A program made the translations under genes and the position numbers. From the NCBI RefSeq assembly GCF_021869535.1, contig NW_026262701.1:44395278-44459277 (forward strand): 64,000 nucleotides of DNA. Direction: 5' to 3'. The DNA comes from Mytilus californianus (lineage: Eukaryota > Mollusca > Bivalvia > Mytilida > Mytilidae). Numbering within the stretch: position 1 is the first letter of the stretch; each line of letters opens with the position of its first letter. Positions 22,301 to 27,282 of this stretch are shown here, in pieces. Under the pieces are notes generated by a model, which was given only the letters and a program-made list of their open reading frames with translations, did not search any database and was not told where the DNA came from.

Positions 22301-25300
22301 TATCGTGACTTACGATCTAAATGATTCCGATTTTCACTTTTTTTAATGATTGTAAAGTTGAAATGGCATGAAAGGCTGACATTATTTAGGAGAACTATTT
22401 TGTCTAGCGATTGCTGATCATTTGAGGGTAAAAAGTCCAACACCATAACAAAACGGATCTATTTATCATGTATACATACCGATTGTTTACGATTGTAAGA
22501 AATTAACATAAAAGTGAAAACTCGAATAAATATGAAAAATATAACAAAGGGATAGCTCCAAATGCCATTTAATAACAAAAAACATATGGACAGGTCAAGA
22601 TATCTTTTTGGTAAATAAAATAAAGTATGTAAACTGGTTCCCGTCCGACTACAACACTTTGTTCGAGTGTAGCGTAATACAAGCAGATTCCAGTTAGTAT
22701 GTAAAATAGTAAATATGAAACCGAGTGCGGTAGGCGGAGGCAATAATCGACTTCCGTAAGTTCTGGTCAATGGTATCGGAAACATGCCGCTGATAGCGTC
22801 ATTTTCCAAAAAAAATTACTTTTGAGCTAATTAATATTGAATATTGTCAATATCAGAATCCTTTTAATTCTCAGCTATCCTCTGTAATCAATCATTTTGG
22901 TCTGTAACTTTAATTAATGAAAACGTGGTATGCAATTCTGATTATTCATTAGTTCTAATACATGTAATAATAATGAAGTCTTGTAAGGATTTTATATATT
23001 TTTTGCTGGAAGCCTTCCTGTTAAGTCATAACTTGAAAGCCATTTTTTATTCTGGATTTCCCCTCGTAAATTTGATCCAACCCACTGTTATTTAATAAGT
23101 GTGGAGGACTCCAATCTTAACTGACTAGGATTGTCAGTTTTCCTACCGAAGGTCAGTGGTTCTCTCCGGCTTCCTCCACCAATAAAAACTGACCACCGCG
23201 AAATGGCACAATAGTGCTGAAAGTGGCATTCAACACCAAACAATCAATCAATCAATCTTACATTTTTGTATTTAATATGCAGAAAAAAGAAAAAAACAAT
23301 CAAACAAAATATCATAAAATAGCCTTGCAAAATGTCATAAATATTTGACCGACAATTTATGTAATTTGTACGGGTGCAGGTCGTTTCGTAACCTGGTCGT
23401 TTCGTAACTAGTCGATTCGTAACTTAACTAGGTCGTTTCGTACCTGAGACGTTTTGTAACCTTATATCAATATATAATAACAATAAGATTAGTAGGTTAC
23501 GTAAAAAGTAATAAAAAGACTTAGTGATGTATGTGTATATATATATCTATATTTATTTATTAAATAATTGATTGCACATAAATTTACACTTTACAAGTAC
23601 AGTTTTGCACACATGCGAATAGAACAGAAGAATTTGAATTGTCCATCATCATTTAGATGTACCCCGTCTTTATCAAAGTATTTAGTCTTCTGCCACGTGC
23701 TTTGATGTCTCCAATACTTGACACCACTCATCTTTATGTTGCTAATTAGTTCTTTATTTATCTTCTTTTCTTTCTATCATAAGTTGTTTCTTTCATGTTT
23801 CTTGTTTTTAGTCTGACGATGTTGGAGCCTATAACGACAGAAGGAACACCTAAGCGCTTGACATCTTTTGCGAGCCGTACAATTTCTGATGCTGTGTGTG
23901 ATGCAGATCTAGATAATTCATCACAGATGTCATTCTCTCCAATCTGTATGAAAACAAAGTTGGGTTTAAATTTCTTCACTATGTGGAGATCAAAATGTCT
24001 CAATGACTGTACTTTTCTCCCGCCTACCCAGTGAAGCTTTGTTTCGACAGAACTTGATAAGTCGGATTGCGTTCTTAACATCCAATTTTCCAGTCTTCGG
24101 ATGAAACTGTGACCGATCACAAGTACTTTTGGCTTATTTACTGTTAGTGACCTATTTGGCGTTTATAGATGAATGAAAAAGGAGTAAAAAAAAACTGCTA
24201 TTATACCATTAAGTGAACACTTGTCACTTACATTTATTTAATTTAACCACGCCTAATAATTTATCAATTTAATTCAAATTAAATTTATTCAAAATATTTC
24301 ACTACTGATTGCTTTTTTGTGTAGTTATTAAACATATATCAGAAATTTTCTCATTCTGGGATAAATACACTCAAAACCAGATGTCCAGTAGTACATTATT
24401 AAGGAGGTGTGCTTTTGTTTACGGACCAACTGCTGCTGCTGCTACGGCCCACTAAGACTTTGTTTCATGTTTATACCAGGGTTTTTCGGATGAAAAATCA
24501 GGCTTTATGCCAGTATAAGCATGCAAACAAAGGACAACATAGTGATGTATCTGAAAGAAAGAAAAAGAATAGAGTAAGATAAAGTGTTCTTAAAAAAAAA
24601 AAAAACACTTTAACTCTGCCAACGCCGGTCCCCAGCCCGGGTGAAAAAGGAGGAGGGTTATGCAATTGCATGTAAAAGTGAAAAAAAAGGAGAAAATAAT
24701 TATTTTTTTCAGGTCGTGTGCCATAGGTCGTGTGCCATTAATCTACTTAATCACTTTACACCTACTGTAATTACTTTTTATTACCTGTCATTAGTTGTCA
24801 TAAAACCATTAAAGCTGTCACCGAGCGTAATTACAAATTAACCAATTAGCCAATAATTAAAAAGATTTCAGAAAATTTTAAATTAAAAATATTACAATAT
24901 TGTTATTATTAGATGAACAGTTGGATCATTTTTAAATAATAACTTTAACTTTTTCATTTAAACTAATTAATTTAAACTAACACTTTATAACCATATATAA
25001 TTACAAAAGGTACGAAACGTCTCAGTTACAAAACAACGTAGTTACGAATCGACCAGGTACGAAACGACCAGGTTACGAAACGACGTGCATTCATTTGTAC
25101 ATGTCTAGTTTAACTCAAAGTAAATACAATGATACAAAACGGATACCATGAATAATCTGATAGTTTATAGAACATGTAAAAAATACAGTATTGTAAAAAT
25201 ATAATCAAATTACCTAATATCCATCCTCCTAAGATTTTAACACCTATCTCTGGTGGCCTACAAGTGGGAAAGAATGGCTGTAGAATGTACACAGAAGCAC

Positions 25301-25616
25301 CATAGGAGACAAAGGCCCAGAAAGGTCCATTTATAAGAAGAAAATATCCCCATAACAACATGAACGCAGGAAGTGGCCCAAATACATTGAGTATGTAAAC
25401 ATAAGGACCTCCAGAAAAAGGAAACATTGTACCAAGTTCAGTGAAACACAATGCCAGACTTAAATTAATAAAACCACCCACTATCCACATAATTAACGTC
25501 AGACCAACAGATCCTGTATTGGCTAAAATCATTGTTGGAGATATGAATATGGACACATGTCCAGTTACGGCTACCAAAATAGCCGTGCAATGTAAAAGAT
25601 TAATGGATTTCTTCAT
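10301..25616 (-). CDS. SLC7-family amino acid transporter light chain (whole coding span, 10 exons)
   Basis: The spliced product is a 471-residue, about 12-helix amino acid exchanger subunit of the LAT/b0,+AT/xCT group (APC superfamily), expected at the plasma membrane with an SLC3 heavy chain. Coding exons on the minus strand: 25616-25214, 19212-19087, 18691-18592, 16703-16659, 16219-16096, 15400-15297, 14631-14535, 13008-12859, 10856-10679, 10389-10301. All junctions are GT-AG, phases match, and the sum is 1416 bp. Family marks: TGSVGL (res 34-39), ELGTMFPFSGGPY (60-72), FGPLPAF (79-85), Cys119 in FFPTC (heavy-chain disulfide), SYGGW in TM6 (206-210), EETKNPARDLPRAV (218-231), SPTELLRSDAVAV (254-266), FAGARNGHFPS (304-314). 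Odd points: TM1 reads TGHVSIF where the family has the substrate-binding GSG, and only about four residues precede the first conserved block. The closest vertebrate type cannot be decided, so no symbol is given. Confidence 0.93.
10390..10660 (+). repeat. Dispersed repeat family D, copy 1 (inside SLC7 intron 9)
   Basis: Contains CGCTGCGTTAAAGACCCATT, TTTTCTGCTCTTTGATCGTG and GACACATTCCCTGTTTC. Related copies are at 14308-14475 (inverted) and 15716-15827 (direct). It fills nearly the whole 289-bp last intron and abuts the candidate acceptor at 10390. Confidence 0.75.
10679..10856 (-). CDS. SLC7-type gene, coding exon 9 (residues 384-442)
   Basis: Acceptor TATGTTTTCAG, donor AATGT|GTAAGT. Encodes TM11 and TM12 (FTGIPLYLIGVIW) and WKSKPKSFNDIM. 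If the donor is not used, the frame continues five residues to a TAA, which would give a shorter C-terminus (446 residues). Confidence 0.92.
10857..11412. other. SLC7 intron 8, right-hand part, with an unrecognised plus-strand frame
   Basis: Intron DNA. A plus-strand frame from ATG 10945 to TAA 11088 encodes about 47 residues beginning MPSEYKEPKGILETLIKASQ. Its composition is protein-like and soluble, but I recognise no family. An 11-base G run lies at 11171-11181. Confidence 0.4.
11413..11623 (+). mobile_element. MITE family 1, copy 2
   Basis: Ends TACTGTAAATTCAG and CTGAATTTACAGTA, with ~27-bp inverted ends continuing into AAATTATTGCGAGG. Inserted in SLC7 intron 8, six bases left of a fold-back element. 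Confidence 0.9.
11630..11903. mobile_element. Fold-back (long hairpin) element, ~274 bp
   Basis: The left half begins TTACAGCCGATTGCATTGAG and carries TTTGGTTAGCTTGCTTGCTA, CTGAACCGTGAAGTCAT and AACTAACCTCCTTTCGAAG. The right half is its inverted copy (ATGACTTCACGGTTCAG, TAGCAAGCAAGCTAACCAAA, CAATGCAATCAACTGTAA) with scattered mismatches. The arms are about 125 bp with almost no loop, so a transcript or single strand could form a long hairpin. No coding capacity. Type: MITE-like fold-back. Confidence 0.9.
11904..12361. other. SLC7 intron 8, AT-rich, nothing recognised
   Basis: The minus-strand frame at 11854-12123 starts inside the fold-back arm and has no domain or splice context. Confidence 0.45.
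12362..12650 (+). repeat. Dispersed repeat (SLC7 intron 8)
   Basis: Contains CAGGGAAAGGACAGGATTGT, GATATTCCATAACAGTCAAC, GATGATTTCAACTTCACCAC and TGGTTTAATAGCTCCCTTGT, which I recall as a recurrent mussel repeat. Single copy here. The minus-strand frame across it is incidental. Confidence 0.5.
12859..13008 (-). CDS. SLC7-type gene, coding exon 8 (residues 334-383)
   Basis: Acceptor TTTTTTTCCAG, donor TATAAA|GTAAGT. Encodes the rest of TM9 and TM10 and the loop YLRRYRPEMKRPYK, equivalent to the family's 'LR...PEL.RPIKV'. Exactly 50 codons, phase 0 at both ends. Confidence 0.95.
13276..13486 (+). mobile_element. MITE family 1, copy 3
   Basis: Same ends and internal ATTATTGCGAGG and TCGCAATAATAAGAACTC blocks as the copy at 11413. 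In SLC7 intron 7. A decayed single end of the same family lies at about 13664-13692. Confidence 0.9.
13487..14307. other. SLC7 intron 7, remainder
   Basis: Holds one decayed MITE family 1 end near 13664 and a plus-strand frame (13755-14084) that is cysteine- and leucine-rich, lacks an ATG start and matches no family I know. I take it as repeat-derived. Confidence 0.4.
14308..14475 (-). repeat. Dispersed repeat family D, copy 2 (inverted)
   Basis: Runs GAAACAGGGAATGTGTCAAA, AAAGAGCAGAAAACAGCC, CAGCTGGCCCCCTAAACAAT and CTAGTTCAGCG, the reverse complement of the copy at 10390-10660. Confidence 0.75.
14535..14631 (-). CDS. SLC7-type gene, coding exon 7 (residues 301-333)
   Basis: Acceptor ACATTTCAG, donor GCAATA|GTAAGT. 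Contains VLFAGARNGHFPS, the hallmark 'FAGAREGHLP' block, then the start of TM9 (TPWAAILAI). Confidence 0.95.
14935..15257 (+). repeat. Dispersed repeat family A, copy 3 (longest)
   Basis: Runs from GGCGCCTGTTAAAACGTTTA through CTCGTTTCTCGTTTTTTAAA and TATAGCTTGCTGCTTGGTG to CATACCACATCTTCTTATTT. It gives the extended left part missing from copy 1 and lies in SLC7 intron 6. Confidence 0.85.
15297..15400 (-). CDS. SLC7-type gene, coding exon 6 (residues 267-300)
   Basis: Acceptor TGTATTTTAG, donor TCAAG|GTATGA. Encodes TM8: YGPLTPVITILVGLCCIG followed by NASIMGHSR, the family's 'G..N......SR' turn. Confidence 0.93.
15716..15827 (+). repeat. Dispersed repeat family D, fragment
   Basis: AAAACCCATTGGTGGCCTTG, CAGTTTTCTGTTCTGGTTGG and GACATATTCCCCGTTTC match the 3' half of family D. 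In SLC7 intron 5. Confidence 0.65.
16096..16219 (-). CDS. SLC7-type gene, coding exon 5 (residues 225-266)
   Basis: Acceptor TGTTTTCACAG, donor GCAGTT|GTAAGT. Encodes RDLPRAV, TM7 and the loop SPTELLRSDAVAV, the counterpart of the family's TP.E.L.S.AVAV block. The open frame that runs on past the donor (to 15892) is intron sequence. Confidence 0.94.
16659..16703 (-). CDS. SLC7-type gene, coding exon 4 (residues 210-224)
   Basis: A 45-bp micro-exon. Acceptor AAATTTCAG, donor GCAAG|GTCAGT. It encodes WQVISSLMEETKNPA, the family's conserved 'W.....EE..NP.R' cytoplasmic loop after TM6. It is too short to appear as an open frame and was found from the splice phases. Confidence 0.93.
16838..16912 (+). 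repeat. SINE-like 3' fragment with (AATC)n tail
   Basis: AAGGCTCGTCCTGAACAAGC, ATATTTGCCACTGGATGTCA and AAGCAACCAACGATCAATCA, ending in AATC repeats. The tail type is shared with the SINE at 9741-9991 but the body differs. I recall it as a common molluscan repeat end. Confidence 0.6.
16913..17329. other. SLC7 intron 3, AT-rich, nothing recognised
   Basis: A plus-strand frame here has no start context or domain. No repeat ends seen. Confidence 0.4.
17330..18200 (+). repeat. Large bivalve repeat with two related internal modules
   Basis: Two modules share the order GATAGA..AGAACCTGAT/CTTGACCTGAT, GTCAGATTTGCTCTAAATG, AGAGATATAAGCCA, TTTTATCCCTA.GTTCTATTT, GCCATGTTGGTTG/GCCATCTTGGTTG, and GTAGTTTCAGAGGAGAAGAT. 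The first lies at about 17400-17660, the second at about 17900-18160, separated by AAGGGGTCAATTGACCATTT text. It ends GGACGCCAAGTGAAGAG AAAAGCTCAC. A decayed relative is at 4666-4870. I see no intact reading frame. Confidence 0.8.
18319..18503 (+). mobile_element. MITE family 1, copy 4 (shorter interior)
   Basis: Same TACTGTAAATTCAG/CTGAATTTACAGTA ends, with a 185-bp span and a rearranged interior (GCGTGCATTTATTATTGC near the left end, which in the other copies occurs inverted near the right). Probably inserted in the opposite orientation. In SLC7 intron 3. Confidence 0.85.
18592..18691 (-). CDS. SLC7-type gene, coding exon 3 (residues 177-209)
   Basis: Acceptor TTTATTTAG, donor GGTTG|GTTAGT. 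Encodes the extracellular loop and TM6 up to the conserved SYGGW, whose Trp codon is split TG|G across the next intron. An alternative donor four bases upstream would put the next exon out of frame, so this one is preferred. Confidence 0.93.
19087..19212 (-). CDS. SLC7-type gene, coding exon 2 (residues 135-176)
   Basis: Acceptor TTTCCTACAG, donor CGAG|GTAACT. Encodes TM4-TM5 including FVALNGVYMKYVTKVQTF and STKVAGLLLIVICG, the family's 'NC.SVK..TRVQ' and 'AKLLAL' equivalents. Phase 1 at both ends. Confidence 0.94.
19213..20546. other. SLC7 intron 1, low-copy and decayed repeat DNA
   Basis: At about 19376-19470, GAGACAGCAACC...AACATACAGCTTTCAATAAT looks like a decayed mussel dispersed repeat. 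A short tandem repeat at 19640-19872 is listed separately. The rest has no exon-like signal. Confidence 0.45.
19640..19872 (+). repeat. Short tandem repeat, ~70-bp unit, about 3.3 copies
   Basis: GGTCAAGACTACCTGAATGA and ATCCAATGACTACTGG recur, with unit starts at 19647, 19717 and 19784 and a shortened unit near 19841. Unit length drifts (70, 67, ~57 bp), so it is not recent. Confidence 0.85.
20568..20707 (+). pseudogene. LINE reverse-transcriptase C-terminal relic (copy 1)
   Basis: The plus-strand frame reads LERIQCQAAKSITRYYKLKE then GRDTSL. It shifts frame near 20650 and continues MLAELELQQDLQTRRTKR to a TGA at 20705-20707. This matches the post-RT block of molluscan non-LTR retrotransposons (LE..QR.AARF.T..Y...S.V..ML..L....L..RR...RL). 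It is truncated at both sides and frameshifted, hence dead. The identification comes from motif recall, and the clade (CR1/jockey-like) is not fixed. Confidence 0.7.
20788..20917. repeat. Imperfect inverted repeat inside the 508-bp unit
   Basis: The left arm 20788-20826 (GTATTTCTGTATTGGAC...TTATTGGTCC) pairs with the right arm 20881-20917 (GGACCAATAATAAGGCC...GTAAT) with about five differences. The centre has GAGGCGAAGCGGAAGGCCAA. Repeated at 21296-21425. It resembles a mussel MITE-like repeat. Confidence 0.75.
21076..21215 (+). pseudogene. LINE reverse-transcriptase C-terminal relic (copy 2)
   Basis: Identical to 20568-20707 including the frameshift, so the duplication happened after the relic decayed. 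Confidence 0.7.
21578..21768 (+). repeat. Partial third copy of the 508-bp unit
   Basis: Starts GCCGAGAACCAATAATAAGG and ends ATATCTAATGATTCGG. It lacks the RT relic and differs by several substitutions and a 5-bp gap near TAACTACAGTG. Its end GATTCGGTGCCGTTTGA repeats the text at 21560-21576. Confidence 0.85.
21769..23100. other. SLC7 intron 1, no supported feature
   Basis: Includes a 116-codon minus-strand frame (22459-22809) with hydrophobic stretches but no recognised family and no splice support. I do not call it a gene. The text around 22130-22330 is less AT-rich than its surroundings and could be a dispersed repeat I do not recognise. Confidence 0.4.
23101..23258 (+). mobile_element. 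5'-truncated SINE, same family as 9741-9991
   Basis: Shares AGGATTGTCAGTTTTCCTAC, CACCAATAAAAACTGACC, GCACAATAGTGCTGAAAGTG and the tail CAATCAATCAATCAATC with the minus-strand SINE at 9741-9991. The tRNA-like head is missing. Confidence 0.85.
23364..23371. repeat. Left target-site duplication of the TIR element
   Basis: ATTTGTAC, identical and in direct orientation to 25093-25100, directly flanking the element's first base (23372). Confidence 0.8.
23372..23465 (+). repeat. Left terminal inverted repeat with five subrepeats
   Basis: Subrepeats: GTCGTTTCGTAACCTG, GTCGTTTCGTAACTA, GTCGATTCGTAAC, GTCGTTTCGTACCTGA, GACGTTTTGTAACC. Confidence 0.85.
23591..24162 (-). pseudogene. SGNH/GDSL-type hydrolase, single frameshift
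   Basis: SGNH hydrolases cleave ester bonds using a Ser-(Asp)-His active site. The first part (24162 to about 23761) contains KVLVIGHSFIRRLENW (block I, nucleophile Ser in GHS instead of GDS), VGGRKVQSL (block II glycine) and FIQIGENDICDE (block III GxND). The frame hits a TAA at 23760-23758. The homologous frame resumes within 23773-23760 and runs to a TAA at 23593-23591, with FDKDGVHLNDDGQF (block V DxxH). One base appears lost in a purine-rich tract. Together the parts are about 190 residues, a full domain. No ATG precedes GHS in frame, and an acceptor is possible near 24158 after a T-rich tract. Similar domains occur near recombinase and LINE genes in molluscs, by recall. Substrate unknown. 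Confidence 0.8.
24163..25006. other. Non-coding interior of the SGNH-carrying element
   Basis: AT-rich with no transposase-like frame on either strand. Contains a direct repeat AGGTCGTGTGCCAT (24712-24738) and a CTGCTGCTGCTGCTACGG tract near 24430. A plus-strand frame at 24641-24841 shows no domain. Confidence 0.5.
25007..25092 (-). repeat. Right terminal inverted repeat with five subrepeats
   Basis: Read inverted: GTCGTTTCGTAACCTG, GTCGTTTCGTACCTG, GTCGATTCGTAACTAC, GTTGTTTTGTAACTGA, GACGTTTCGTACC. The order of variants parallels the left arm. Confidence 0.85.
25093..25100. repeat. Right target-site duplication of the TIR element
   Basis: ATTTGTAC, identical to 23364-23371. Confidence 0.8.
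25214..25616 (-). CDS. SLC7-type gene, coding exon 1 (residues 1-134)
   Basis: The exon encodes TM1-TM3 and the loop with the conserved Cys119. The start is the ATG at 25616-25614. The frame stays open a little further upstream but contains only a GTG at 25643 and then an in-frame TGA (25646-25644), so ATG 25616 is the first usable start if the exon is not spliced at its 5' side. A CAG directly precedes this ATG, so an acceptor here and a further upstream exon remain possible. The donor is AG|GTAATT (25213-25212), leaving one base of codon 135. Upstream, a TATA-like TATATTTTATA on the minus strand (25801-25791) is a weak promoter candidate. Confidence 0.93.
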
Positions 25617-25874
25617 CTGAATTTTTTCTACGTGTATTCGCACTCAATCCCCGTCAACAGAGACATCACTTCGTTGTCGCTCCATTGCAATCTCTGTAAA
25701 TGACAACTAAAACAGACACCTGGATTTTGATGACCTGATATGTAAGTGTCAGATAGACTTTTTGGTATTATGCACTTCCTGTCCAATGTGTATAAAATAT
25801 AGACAAAGAAACCTCTTGTCGATGTGCATTTTCAGTTTGTTTATGTCTCAACAACCGGAAAACAATAAACTAAA
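25617..25874 (-). promoter_or_regulatory. 5' flank or 5' UTR of the SLC7-type gene, cut off by the satellite array
   Basis: About 258 bp of non-repetitive DNA separate the start codon from the first array unit. It contains a TATA-like TATATTTTATA (minus strand, 25801-25791) and an inverted CCAAT (minus-strand ATTGG) close by. If transcription starts here, the promoter touches the array. If the first exon is further upstream, the array lies in an intron. Sequence alone does not decide. Confidence 0.35.
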
Positions 25875-26539
25875 GGTAGCAATACACAGTTAGGAAAAAA
25901 ACTTAAAATTGACACTCATAATTTTTAAACACCCTCTTTCCCTTCCTTTCTAACAAATAAGGCTTAATATTTGTGTTATGCATGTGTATATTTATAGAAA
26001 GAGAATCTTCCATAGATTTGATTTCTAATGGTTATAATGGTGAAATATAATCTCTTTTGGGTGTAACCATGGCAACAATCTGCATTTCTTTGATACAAAA
26101 TATTGCATAAAAGGGGGGTGAACATGTCACAAAAGTCTCCAAAATTTGGTCCAACGGAAAATTTCAATCAATTACAGTGATACCTTTCCTGAATCCATAG
26201 ACATATATCTATCAAAAGGTCCAAAAAAAATCATATGCATTTCTGCTCGTTTTTCCATAAAATTGAATTGAAAAGATCGAGCGCAAAATCTTTGTTGATA
26301 AACACTGCAATAATTTATGGACCTATGGGCGGTACGGATAGGAAAATACGGACTGTCAAACAGAAAAATGGCCTATAAAACATGCTAAAAACAATCTAAA
26401 TGTTCATATAAACCCACTAAGGCGGCTTTATTATTCTTCAATTATCTAAAAATCAATTTTATTGTACAAAAACTTTCATATTTAAAAAATTCACCATGGC
26501 CATAATGCGAAACTAAACTTCTAACTGTGTATTGCTACC
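25875..26539. mobile_element. MITE-like element forming half of each satellite unit (first copy)
   Basis: A 665-bp element with 19-bp perfect inverted ends GGTAGCAATACACAGTTAG. On its right every copy is followed by TTAA and GGATAAAC. On the left the first copy has TAAA and unique DNA, later copies ATAA. The TTAA border and GG start fit the TTAA-target groups (piggyBac/Kolobok-like MITEs). No transposase. Confidence 0.85.
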
Positions 26540-27282
26540 TTAAGGATAAACATTTTTTTTTTCAATTCCACTTAAAATGGATTTCTGTGTTCTGCTAGCT
26601 TAAACGAGCAAATTGGCCTGCTAGTTTTGAAAATTGGTTCAGAAATAAATATTTTATGAAGGTTAGCAGTTGACACTGAAATGCAACAAAAAAGTGATCT
26701 GGTGAAACATGCCATGTCAAAGTGTAAATTCTCCTTTTTTAGTCAAATTTCTAAAACTATACCTTCTGTGCTTGTCTTTTCTTGTTTAAAAACTTAAATT
26801 AACCTTAATAGTAGACAAATTTTACAAGTTAAAGCTATTTTAAGGCTTTAGAATGTCAATTTTGTTGTGTATTAGCATACCAAAGCCTTGGTTAAAATTT
26901 AGCAAATACTGAATTAATTTATAACAGCGGGAACAAATTTAGACTTAATTCATGCTAAATTGTGACTTTATACTTGCTAAAATAATAAATTTGATTTAGT
27001 CGCATGAAAAAATATAAAGCGTTCCCTTCTGAGGTTTCTACATAACGCGCATTGTTTCTTTTCCAAGGGGTAGCCAATAAAGTATCAATTTATGACCGAA
27101 CCAAGTCTTTGTGTCAAAATGTCTATATTGGTTGCTAAGGACAATAAACAAAAAAACTAACATATATTGTCATACTAAAAGATGTTTCTCCCTCAGAATT
27201 GTATCTATAATCTAAATATCAATAGATTTGTGGTATGATTTGTCTAAAAATAAGCAATTCTGTGCTTTGTCAAATGCCATAA
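26540..27282 (+). repeat. Spacer half of the satellite unit (first copy)
   Basis: Begins TTAAGGATAAAC, includes AACAGCGGGAACAAATTTAG and ATAACGCGCATTGTTTC, and ends TTTGTCAAATGCCATAA. About 70% A+T by impression. It has no inverted ends of its own, no coding frame and no recognised RNA gene. Confidence 0.85.

Larger units (their letters stand above)
23372..25092. mobile_element. 1,721-bp DNA transposon-like element with TIRs carrying an SGNH hydrolase gene
   Basis: The ends are ~90-bp imperfect inverted repeats (23372-23465 and about 25007-25092). Outermost bases read GGGTGCAGGTCGTTTCGTAA and, inverted from the right, GAATGCACGTCGTTTCGTAA. Each arm consists of five tandem variants of a ~16-bp motif, GTCGTTTCGTAACCTG. 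Identical 8-bp repeats ATTTGTAC flank the element, the size expected of hAT-, P- or Merlin-like transposition. The only recognisable gene is an SGNH hydrolase on the minus strand (23591-24162). No transposase is visible, so the element is non-autonomous, or the hydrolase is cargo. It sits in intron 1 of the SLC7-type gene. Confidence 0.85.

Noticed and set aside
22459-22809. 116-codon minus-strand frame in SLC7 intron 1
   Set aside because: No recognisable family, no splice context, low-complexity hydrophobic composition. Probably chance or an unrecognised repeat.
25617-25643. Start of the SLC7-type protein at 25643
   Set aside because: The codon there is GTG, not a normal eukaryotic start. 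The first in-frame ATG is at 25616.
25976-26167. A 63-codon minus-strand frame repeated 27 times in the array
   Set aside because: It repeats only because the satellite repeats. It has no ATG-context support, domain, signal peptide or codon-level conservation independent of the DNA, and lies wholly inside the MITE-like half.
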